In this document: one piece after another, positions 1 to 6,572 of the stretch
Layout of the letters: each line of letters begins with the position of its first letter
How positions within the stretch are numbered: the stretch's first letter is position 1
NCBI GenBank assembly: GCA_031279175.1
Contig: JAITJA010000013.1
Span: 1-8,302 of the forward strand
Source of the DNA: Odoribacteraceae bacterium
GTDB lineage: Bacteria; Bacteroidota; Bacteroidia; Bacteroidales; Marinifilaceae
Reading direction: 5' to 3'
DNA: 8,302 nucleotides
Program-made: the position numbers and the translations under genes
The notes under the pieces: generated by a model
What the model was told of the DNA's origin: nothing
Seen by the model: only the letters and a program-made list of their open reading frames with translations
Databases searched by the model: none

Positions 1-74
1 TGTGCGCCTGCCCGTGTTACGGGCTGGAAGGGGGTGCAGGGGGGGAAACACTTCCCCCCCTGCCTGGTACTCGA
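1..74 (-). repeat. Palindromic intergenic repeat, copy 1 (REP/BIME-like)
   Basis: This element matches 8165-8235 in reverse complement almost throughout; the differences are confined to the hairpin centre, one C in a C-run and one base near the outer edge. It contains two hairpins. The short one has arms gcccgt (10-15) and acgggc (19-24) around a 3-nt loop. The long one is a perfect 12-bp stem (36-47 with 52-63) around acac, rich in G on the left arm and C on the right. It lies outside any credible gene, upstream of leuS and presumably after a gene beyond the left edge. Its outer limit cannot be seen because the window begins here. Two-hairpin intergenic repeats of this kind resemble REP doublets, but no RAYT transposase is visible. 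I do not recognise the family. Confidence 0.88.
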
Positions 75-103
75 GCGCGGGGCTGGGGGTCGCGAATTTT
101 TTC

Positions 104-111
104 TACATTTG
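104..111 (+). promoter_or_regulatory. Bacteroidota -7 promoter element for leuS
   Basis: The octamer tacatttg fits the Bacteroidota sigma-ABfr -7 consensus TAnnTTTG exactly and lies 45 bp before the leuS ATG. No clear -33 TTTG/TTG box is present at the usual distance. Transcription would start a few bases downstream, giving a leader of about 40 nt with no Shine-Dalgarno sequence and an A-rich stretch before the start codon. Confidence 0.55.
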
Positions 112-156
112 CCGGGCGGGGTAGAGAGGGAGGGACAAACACATTAAACACGCGTT

Positions 157-3021
157 ATGGAATATCACTTTAAAGAAATAGAGCAGAAATGGCAGCGGTA
201 CTGGCAAGAAAACGACACGTACCGCGTGGAGATCAATCACGACAAACCGAAATACTACGTCCTTGACATGTTCCCGTACCCTTCCGGCGCGGGGCTTCAC
301 GCGGGACACCCGCTGGGATACATCGCGTCGGACATCTACGCGCGGTACAAGACCCTCAAGGGATTCAACGTGCTGCACCCGATGGGATACGACGCGTACG
401 GGCTGCCTGCCGAGCAATACGCCATCCGGACAGGACAACACCCGGCTATCACGACAGCAAGAAACATCGAGCGCTATCGCGAGCAGATGGACAAGATCGG
501 CTTCTCGTTCGACTGGAGCCGGGAAGTGCGGACGTGCGAACCGGCGTATTACAAGTGGACGCAATGGACGTTCATCCAGCTATTCAATAGCTACTACGCG
601 CGAGACGAGCAGCGCGCGCGTCCCGTCGAGGAGCTGGAGCGGCGGTTCGCGACGAGCGGCTCGAGCGGGCTGGACGCCGCGTGCACGGTAGAGCTCGCGT
701 TCACGGCCGAGGAGTGGAAGGCGAAAACGTGGCGGGAACGGCAGGAGGTGCTGATGAACTACCGTTTGGCGTACCTCTCGGACACGCTCGTGAACTGGTG
801 CCCGCTGCTGGGTACGGTGCTGGCGAACGACGAGGTGCGGGAAGGGCTCTCGCTGCGCGAGGGCTACCCGGTTGTCCAGAAAAAGATGCGGCAATGGTTG
901 CTGCGCGTCTCGGCGTACGCCGGTCGTTTGCTGGACGGGCTGGAAACGCTCGAGTGGTCGGAATCGCTGAAGGAGGTGCAACGCAACTGGATTGGTCGGT
1001 CGCGCGGGGCCGACATTCTTTTCGAGATCGCGGGGCGTGAGGAGCGCGTGGAGATTTTCACGACGCGTCCGGACACGATTTTCGGCGTCACGTTCATGGT
1101 GCTCGCCCCCGAGTCGCCCTACGCGTCGTTGCTGACCACGGCAGAAGAGGCGGCGAACGTGCGCGAGTACCTCGCGTACGCGGCCAAACGCACGGAACGG
1201 GAGCGGCAAACGGAGGTCAAGCGGGTGACGGGGGTCTTCACCGGCTCGCTCGCCATCAATCCCTTCACGGGGGAATCGATCCCGGTGTGGATAAGCGAGT
1301 ACGTGCTCTCGGGCTACGGCACCGGGGCGATCATGGCGGTGCCTGGACACGACGCGCGCGACCACGCGTTCGCCCGTCACTTCGGGTTGCCGATCGTGCA
1401 AGTCATCGACGACGGCGAGGGGCGCGACGTGCAAGAGGCGTCGCTCGACGCCAAGTCCGGGCGGCTGGTCAATAGCGGCTTTCTCGACGGGCAGCCCGTG
1501 ACGGAGGCCATCCGGCGGGTGATCGACGAGGTGGAGCGCCGCGGCATCGGCAAGGGCAAGGTCAACTACCGGTTGCGGGACGCGATTTTTAGCCGCCAGC
1601 GGTACTGGGGCGAGCCTTTCCCGGTGTATTACAAGGAGGGGATGCCGTGCCCGCTGGACGAGTCGTTACTCCCGCTGGAGCTGCCCGCGATCGACACGTT
1701 CCTGCCGACGGAGACGGGCGAGCCCCCGCTGGGCCGCGCGCGAGGATGGACGACGGTCGAGGGCTACCCGCTGGAGTTAAACACGATGCCGGGGTTCGCC
1801 GGTTCGTCGGCCTACTACCTGCGGTACATGGACCCGCGGAACGACGAGGCGCTGGTGGGCGACGAGGCGCTGGAGTACTGGGATAGCGTGGATCTCTACG
1901 TTGGAGGGGCGGAACACGCGACGGGACACCTTATTTACTCTCGTTTCTGGAACATGTTTCTCCACGACACGGGGCGGGCGCGTCGCCCGGAGCCTTTCCG
2001 CAAGCTGATCAACCAGGGGATGATCCAGGGGCGCTCGAGCTTCGCCTACCGGTTGCTGACGTCCGCGGACGGTGAGCAGTGGGAGGCGACGCGCGTGTAC
2101 GTGTCGCGGGAGATCGCTCGAGAGGCGGAACAGCGCGGCGTCGAGGTACTGTCGTCACGCCTCGGCGAGGAGCTGGCGGGCGTCGCGGCCGTGAGCTTCC
2201 AGGAGATCCACGTGGACGTGAACCTGGTGAAGAATGACCTGCTTGACATGGAGGGCTTCAAGCAGTGGATGCCGGAATACGCGGGGGCGCGGTTCGTGAC
2301 GGATAACGGGAAATACGCGTGCGGGCACGGTATCGAGAAGATGTCGAAGTCGCTGTTTAACGTGGTGAACCCGGACACGGTGATCGAGGAGTACGGCGCG
2401 GACACGCTGCGGATGTACGAGATGTTCCTCGGGCCACTGGAAGCAAGCAAGCCGTGGGACACGCGGGGGATCGACGGGGTGTTCAAGTTCCTGCGCAAGT
2501 TCTGGCGGCTCTTCCACGCGGAAGGAGACTTCCACGCGAGCGACGCCGCGCCGACGCGAGCGGAGATGGAGACGCTGCACAAGACGCTCAAGAAGGTGGA
2601 GCAGGACATGGAGAATTTCTCGTTTAACACGTCGGTGGCCGCCTTCATGATCTGCGCGAACGAGCTGACGGCAGCGCGATGCGACAAGCGGGCGGTGCTC
2701 GAGCCGCTGGTGGTGGCGCTCTCGCCGTTCGCCCCGCACGTGGCCGAGGAGCTGTGGCAGAAACTCGGCCACGCGGGGAGCGTGACGCGGGCGACGTTCC
2801 CGCTGTGGGACGAGAAGTACCTCGTGAAGGAGGAGTTCGAGTACCCGGTATCCTTTAACGGGAAGGTGCGCTTCAAGCTGCTCGCGGCACTGTCGGCAAC
2901 GCCGGCGGAGATCGAGGAGCGCGTCAAGGCAGCACCAGCCGCGACCAGGTGGCTGGAAGGGAAGACGATCAAGAAGGTGATCGTGGTGCCCGGGAAGATG
3001 ATTAACGTCGTGTCCGCGTAG
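157..3021 (+). CDS. leuS: Leucyl-tRNA synthetase (LeuRS)
   Basis: This cytoplasmic class I aminoacyl-tRNA synthetase charges tRNA-Leu with leucine using ATP, and hydrolyses mischarged tRNA. The 954-residue protein has all the landmarks. The HIGH-type motif HAGH (48-51) follows PYPSGAGL. The CP1 editing domain carries TTRPDTIFG (302-310) and MAVPGHDARD (393-402), including the conserved catalytic and discriminating aspartates D399 and D402. KMSKS is at 728-732. The anticodon-binding and C-terminal domains end with the usual KKVIVVPGK-like tail. The length suits the Bacteroidota form, which is longer than E. coli LeuRS (860 aa) because of insertions around residues 150-195 and before KMSKS. The ATG start is preferred because MEYHFKEIEQKW is the typical N-terminus and a promoter element lies 45 bp upstream. 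The next gene starts 2 nt after the stop, so the two are probably cotranscribed. No lesion is seen. Confidence 0.99.
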   Translation: MEYHFKEIEQKWQRYWQENDTYRVEINHDKPKYYVLDMFPYPSGAGLHAGHPLGYIASDIYARYKTLKGFNVLHPMGYDAYGLPAEQYAIRTGQHPAITTARNIERYREQMDKIGFSFDWSREVRTCEPAYYKWTQWTFIQLFNSYYARDEQRARPVEELERRFATSGSSGLDAACTVELAFTAEEWKAKTWRERQEVLMNYRLAYLSDTLVNWCPLLGTVLANDEVREGLSLREGYPVVQKKMRQWLLRVSAYAGRLLDGLETLEWSESLKEVQRNWIGRSRGADILFEIAGREERVEIFTTRPDTIFGVTFMVLAPESPYASLLTTAEEAANVREYLAYAAKRTERERQTEVKRVTGVFTGSLAINPFTGESIPVWISEYVLSGYGTGAIMAVPGHDARDHAFARHFGLPIVQVIDDGEGRDVQEASLDAKSGRLVNSGFLDGQPVTEAIRRVIDEVERRGIGKGKVNYRLRDAIFSRQRYWGEPFPVYYKEGMPCPLDESLLPLELPAIDTFLPTETGEPPLGRARGWTTVEGYPLELNTMPGFAGSSAYYLRYMDPRNDEALVGDEALEYWDSVDLYVGGAEHATGHLIYSRFWNMFLHDTGRARRPEPFRKLINQGMIQGRSSFAYRLLTSADGEQWEATRVYVSREIAREAEQRGVEVLSSRLGEELAGVAAVSFQEIHVDVNLVKNDLLDMEGFKQWMPEYAGARFVTDNGKYACGHGIEKMSKSLFNVVNPDTVIEEYGADTLRMYEMFLGPLEASKPWDTRGIDGVFKFLRKFWRLFHAEGDFHASDAAPTRAEMETLHKTLKKVEQDMENFSFNTSVAAFMICANELTAARCDKRAVLEPLVVALSPFAPHVAEELWQKLGHAGSVTRATFPLWDEKYLVKEEFEYPVSFNGKVRFKLLAALSATPAEIEERVKAAPAATRWLEGKTIKKVIVVPGKMINVVSA

Positions 3022-3023
3022 CC

Positions 3024-5255
3024 ATGAAACAGCTCGCCGGCGGGAAACCGCGGGGGAAGTTCGGCGCCGCCCCCGTTTTCTTCACCTCGATCTCGACGAT
3101 CCTCGGGGCGATTCTCTTCCTGCGCCTCGGCTTTGCCACGGGGACACTCGGTTTCTGGGGGGCGGTGGGCATCATCCTCCTGGGCCACCTGATCACGATT
3201 CCTACCGCGCTCGCGATCTCGGAGATCGCCACGAATACCCGCGTGGAGGGCGGCGGTGAATACTTTATTATCTCCCGCTCCTTCGGGCTGAAGATCGGTT
3301 CGACGATCGGCATCACGCTTTATTTCTCGCAGGCGATCAGCGCTGCGTTCTACACGATAGCCTTCGCGGAGGCCTTTTCCCCGTTCTTCGAGTGGTGGTC
3401 GGGGAGGATGGGGTTCGAGCTTCCCCGGCAGGTGATCAGCGTGCCGACGCTCCTGCTGCTGGCGTGGATCATCCTTCGCGCCGGCTCCGGCTCTGGCGTG
3501 AAGACGCTGTATGTCGTCAACGGTGTTCTTTTCCTCTCGCTCGCGCTGTTTTTCGCTGGCGGGGTGATCGACCCCGGAGAAGATCTCTCGCGCGTGCCCG
3601 GCGACGGGTTCGGGTTCTTCCACAAGGATCAGTTTTTCATTCTCTTCGCGATCTGCTTCCCGGCGTTCACGGGGATGACCGCCGGCGTGGGGCTGAGCGG
3701 CGACCTGAAGAATCCCGGGAAGTCAATCCCGCTGGGGACGATGGCCGGTACGCTGGCAGGCTTGATCGTCTACCTGCTGATCGTCTGGAAACTCTCCACG
3801 CACGCCTCGCGGGCGGACCTCGTCGGGGATCAGTTGATCATGGCGCGGATCGCGCTCTTCGGCGCGGTGGTGATCCCGCTGGGACTTGCCGCGAGTACTT
3901 TCTCGTCGGCCGTGGGCTCGATCATCGTGGCGCCGCGCACCCTGCAAGCACTGGCCCTCGACCGCACGTTTCCCTCCCGCCGCCTGAACCTGCTCCTTGC
4001 CAGCGGGAAGGGGGAGGGACGCGAACCGGTGAACGCTACCATCGTCTCGTTCGCGATCGCCCTGCTCTTCGTGCTCGCTGGCGACGTGGACACGGTGGCG
4101 GGCATCATCTCGATGTTTTTCCTGATCACTTACGGGTCGCTGTGCCTTATCTCCTTCCTGAACCATTTCGGTTCGCCCCCCTCGTACCGCCCCCGCTTCA
4201 GGTCGCGATGGTATCTCTCGCTGGGCGGCTTCCTGCTGTCGGTGTGGGTGATGTTCATGATTGACGCGCTGTATACCGTGATCGCTTACGCCGTGATCGT
4301 GGTCATCTACCTCTTTATCGAACACCATAACAAGGAGCAGAAGGGGCTCGTCAATATCTTTAAAGGAGCGCTCTTCCAGCTGAACCGGCAGATACAGGTT
4401 TTCATGCAGAAACGACACACGAACATGGATAACGAGGAGTGGCGACCCGCCGCGATCTGTATCTCCCCGAACTCGCTGGAGCGCGATAAGGTGCTCGACC
4501 TGATGAAGTGGTTGAGCTACCGGCACGGCTTCGGTACTTATTTCCACTTTATCGAAGGCTATTTCAGCAAGCAGACGCACGCCAAGGCCAAGGAGGCATT
4601 GCGCCAGCTCGTCGACGGGACGACGATGCACGGGAGCACGCTCTATATCGACACGATGATCTCGCCTTCCTATACCTCGGCCATCGCGCAGGTGATACAG
4701 GCGCCCTCGATCTCCGGCATGGAGAATAACATGGTCGTCTTCGAGTACGCGAAAGGAAATGTCGAGGAGCTGGCCCGGATCCTCGAGAATATCAATCTTA
4801 CCCGCGCCGGCGACTATGACACGTGTATCTTCGCCGGCTCTACCTACCCCGTGCGCTCCGCCAACGGCATCCATGTCTGGATTCGCTCCACGGACGAGCG
4901 TAACACGAACTTGATGATCCTCCTCGGGTATATCATCATGGCCCACCCCGACTGGCGACGAAGCCAGATCAAGATTTTTATCGTCGCGGGGGAGAGCGAG
5001 CGCACCGACACGGGCCTTGGCGAACGCGTCGCCGCCGGCCGGCTGCCCATCACGCTAACAAATATCGAGATAATCCGGTTGTCCGGGAGCCAGACCGTTA
5101 GCGAGGTTGTCCAGGAACGATCCTCGCGCGCCGGCCTCGCGCTCATCGGCTTCCGGGAGGAAATTCTCCGCCACGACGCCATCGCCTTCTTCACCTCTTT
5201 CGACGCTATCGGCGATATCCTTTTCGTGAACGCGGCCTCCGCGAAAGATATTTAA
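3024..5255 (+). CDS. Cation-chloride cotransporter-like permease (SLC12/APC superfamily)
   Basis: This 743-residue inner-membrane protein has about 12 hydrophobic segments between residues 17 and 432, then a hydrophilic cytosolic domain of about 300 residues. The family call rests on several blocks that resemble the eukaryotic NKCC/KCC signatures. These are SEIATNTRVEGGGEYFIISR (66-85), the TM6 region FPAFTGMTAGVGLSGDLKNP (212-231), VAPRTLQALALDR (302-314), and the TM9-10 stretch from EPVNATI (334) through FVLAGDVDTVAGIISMFFL. Such proteins co-transport chloride with sodium and/or potassium. Bacterial members are poorly characterised, and their substrate could instead be amino acids or other ions, so I do not name the ions. 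The C-terminal domain corresponds to the regulatory domain of CCC proteins. The start lies 2 nt after the leuS stop with no ribosome-binding motif, suggesting translational coupling. The 3' end is only 3 nt from the convergent Lrp gene. Confidence 0.9.
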   Translation: MKQLAGGKPRGKFGAAPVFFTSISTILGAILFLRLGFATGTLGFWGAVGIILLGHLITIPTALAISEIATNTRVEGGGEYFIISRSFGLKIGSTIGITLYFSQAISAAFYTIAFAEAFSPFFEWWSGRMGFELPRQVISVPTLLLLAWIILRAGSGSGVKTLYVVNGVLFLSLALFFAGGVIDPGEDLSRVPGDGFGFFHKDQFFILFAICFPAFTGMTAGVGLSGDLKNPGKSIPLGTMAGTLAGLIVYLLIVWKLSTHASRADLVGDQLIMARIALFGAVVIPLGLAASTFSSAVGSIIVAPRTLQALALDRTFPSRRLNLLLASGKGEGREPVNATIVSFAIALLFVLAGDVDTVAGIISMFFLITYGSLCLISFLNHFGSPPSYRPRFRSRWYLSLGGFLLSVWVMFMIDALYTVIAYAVIVVIYLFIEHHNKEQKGLVNIFKGALFQLNRQIQVFMQKRHTNMDNEEWRPAAICISPNSLERDKVLDLMKWLSYRHGFGTYFHFIEGYFSKQTHAKAKEALRQLVDGTTMHGSTLYIDTMISPSYTSAIAQVIQAPSISGMENNMVVFEYAKGNVEELARILENINLTRAGDYDTCIFAGSTYPVRSANGIHVWIRSTDERNTNLMILLGYIIMAHPDWRRSQIKIFIVAGESERTDTGLGERVAAGRLPITLTNIEIIRLSGSQTVSEVVQERSSRAGLALIGFREEILRHDAIAFFTSFDAIGDILFVNAASAKDI

Positions 5256-5258
5256 GGG

Positions 5259-5723
5259 TTATTCCTTGAAGACGCTCACTTGCCTGTCGATGAGTTGATC
5301 GAGAGAGATAAAAGTCTCCGTTTTAGAGATCCCGGGAATATTCTGGAAGGTATTGATAAGGATGTTCATCAGGTGATCATGATTCGTGCAACGGAGCTTG
5401 AGCAGGAAGGTAAACGTGCCCGTGATAAAATGACATTCCAGCACCTCGGTCACCTTCTCGATCTCCTTCACGACGGTCTTGTACGCGTGGGCATGGTCAA
5501 GCGTTATCCCGACAAAAGCACACACGTCCAGCCCTAACGCCTCCGGCTCCACGATAAAGTGCGAACCCTCGATGATCCCGGACTCCTCCATTTTCTTCAC
5601 GCGCTGGTGGATGGCCGCCCCGGATATTCCACACTCGCGGGCGATCACCAGGAAGGGGACGCGAGCGTTCTGGGATAAATAAGTCAGGATCTTCCTGTCG
5701 ATGTCATCAATTTGGTACTTCAT
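5259..5723 (-). CDS. Lrp/AsnC-family transcriptional regulator
   Basis: This 154-residue protein has the two-domain Lrp/AsnC layout at the normal family length. The N-terminal winged-HTH (about 5-55) contains the family pattern IDDIDRKILTYLSQNAR, then IARECGISGAAIHQRVKKME with recognition helix near 34-45. The C-terminal RAM/effector domain (about 66-145) has the alternating beta-alpha pattern and the terminal ETFISL strand. Members usually bind amino acids as oligomers and control amino-acid metabolism or transport genes. The G-x-x-D stretch often seen in the RAM domain reads GTFT (102-105) here, so ligand preference cannot be guessed. It is the second gene of a minus-strand pair, starting 12 nt after the TetR-type stop. 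It is convergent with the leuS-transporter pair, which makes it a candidate local regulator, although no operator is identifiable. Confidence 0.94.
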   Translation of the reverse strand: MKYQIDDIDRKILTYLSQNARVPFLVIARECGISGAAIHQRVKKMEESGIIEGSHFIVEPEALGLDVCAFVGITLDHAHAYKTVVKEIEKVTEVLECHFITGTFTFLLKLRCTNHDHLMNILINTFQNIPGISKTETFISLDQLIDRQVSVFKE

Positions 5724-5735
5724 GGGACAAATAAA

Positions 5736-6362
5736 TTATCGGTTAAAATTCAATACGGTATAAAACTGTTTGCGTTGCTTGTAATACCGCCAACCCTCCT
5801 CGTTAGTGATCGTCCTGATCACGTCGTCGATCAAGTGATTAAAGATGGTAGCGAAGTTAAAGCCCTCGGGGGGATAGATTTTATTATCATGGATATCGTT
5901 AAGCTTGGCGATATACATCCGCGCGACCATCTCGCTGGAGACGTCATTCTTGTACATCCCTTGCTTCATCCCCTTCTCGATATTGATCTTGATCTTCTCG
6001 TAGATAAAATCAGAACGCTCCGTCAGGTGCGCGTCGAAAAGCCTCGGGAAGGGCGCCGCGAGCTTGAACGTCACCGACGGGGAGACGTGAAAAAAACGCT
6101 CGTAAATCTCGTTACCGACGAGCAGCATGATATCGATCGCGTTCCACCCGTCGAAGTTATACTCCTCGAAGATCTCCTCGAAACAAACGCGTTCTCGTGC
6201 CAGGATAGCATCCGCGATCTCCTCCATCCCGGCAAATTCCCGGTTGACCTCGACAAGGGACGCGCCCACGGCGCTCAAGTTCTCTCCCGATAATTCAAGC
6301 CCGTAACGATAGACGTATTTTCTCAGCTTTTCGATTAGTTCACATTTCGCGTTATCATTCAT
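5736..6362 (-). CDS. TetR-type regulator with degenerate DNA-binding helix
   Basis: With the start at the ATG complementary to 6360-6362, the protein has 208 residues beginning MNDNAKCELIEK. Residues 74-196 closely resemble the ligand-binding and dimer domain of Bacteroidota TetR proteins: NAIDIML (74-80), SPSVTF (94-99), IKINIEKGMKQGMYKND (124-140), MVARMYIAKL (145-154) and PPEGFNFATIF (164-174). The N-terminal region (8-55) aligns in length with a TetR HTH and begins plausibly with ELIEKLRKYVYRYGL. However, the usual recognition helix, of the type GISKKTLYxYF, reads GASLVEVNREF (33-43), without the usual lysines and aromatic residue. It may bind unusual DNA, or may not bind DNA. A start at 6404 would add 14 residues but would overlap the likely promoter. 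It is the first gene of a probable operon with the Lrp gene and is divergent from the phosphatase-like gene. Confidence 0.78.
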   Translation of the reverse strand: MNDNAKCELIEKLRKYVYRYGLELSGENLSAVGASLVEVNREFAGMEEIADAILARERVCFEEIFEEYNFDGWNAIDIMLLVGNEIYERFFHVSPSVTFKLAAPFPRLFDAHLTERSDFIYEKIKINIEKGMKQGMYKNDVSSEMVARMYIAKLNDIHDNKIYPPEGFNFATIFNHLIDDVIRTITNEEGWRYYKQRKQFYTVLNFNR

Positions 6363-6383
6363 GGGGAATATCTCTTCTGTATT

Positions 6384-6397
6384 TTTACGGCGGTAAA
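6384..6397. promoter_or_regulatory. Perfect inverted repeat TTTAC-N4-GTAAA, candidate operator
   Basis: The sequence tttac ggcg gtaaa is a perfect 5-bp inverted repeat with a 4-bp spacer. It overlaps the proposed -7 element of the TetR-type gene and its expected transcription start, 22 bp before the MNDN start codon. That position suits an autoregulatory operator for a dimeric repressor. Five-base arms can arise by chance, so this is only a candidate. Confidence 0.3.
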
Positions 6398-6401
6398 TAT
6401 A
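6394..6401 (-). promoter_or_regulatory. Probable -7 promoter element of the tetR-lrp pair
   Basis: Read on the minus strand the octamer is tatattta, matching the Bacteroidota TAnnTTTG consensus at all fixed positions except the last. It lies 31 bp upstream of the MNDN start, within a locally AT-rich stretch that contrasts with the GC-rich surroundings. No convincing -33 box is visible. It supports choosing the shorter start for the TetR-type gene. Confidence 0.35.
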
Positions 6402-6505
6402 CAAAACAAATGATAAGATCCTGAATGCACCCGTTATTTTTTCTCTACCCGGCCTCCAGGGAACGCGGCCCGATCAAAGAAACTCCCTCCCTCCATTTTT
6501 TCTTG

Positions 6506-6513
6506 TATCTTTG
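6506..6513 (+). promoter_or_regulatory. Bacteroidota -7 promoter element for the phosphatase-like gene
   Basis: The octamer tatctttg matches TAnnTTTG exactly, 59 bp before the GTG start. The predicted leader (about 6520-6572) is A-rich just before the start and lacks a Shine-Dalgarno sequence, as is usual in this phylum. A -33 box is not obvious. The rest of the 6405-6572 intergenic region shows only T-rich and C-rich tracts and no other recognisable site. Confidence 0.5.
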
Positions 6514-6572
6514 GCGCGGTTTCAACAAGGGAATCAAAAAACATCATCCCCGGGAAAACAAATAACAACATC

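Noticed and set aside
21..45. Possible G-quadruplex in copy 1, with runs GGG, GGGGG and GGGGGGG.
   Set aside because: Copy 2 has too few long G-tracts on the equivalent strand, while the hairpin is retained, so the hairpin is the better explanation.
2046..3623. Long minus-strand open frame of 525 codons opposite leuS and the transporter.
   Set aside because: It lies antisense to two well-supported genes, has low-complexity charged and serine-rich translation, matches no family, and is expected in GC-rich DNA where stop codons are rare.
5231..5243. Small perfect hairpin cgcgg-cct-ccgcg near the transporter 3' end as a terminator.
   Set aside because: It lies inside the coding sequence before the stop codon, has only a 5-bp stem and no proper T-tract. 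It may be chance in GC-rich DNA.
6363..6404. Upstream start adding MYIYRRKNTEEIFP to the TetR-type protein.
   Set aside because: It would overlap the likely -7 element, and the extra residues do not resemble a TetR N-terminus.
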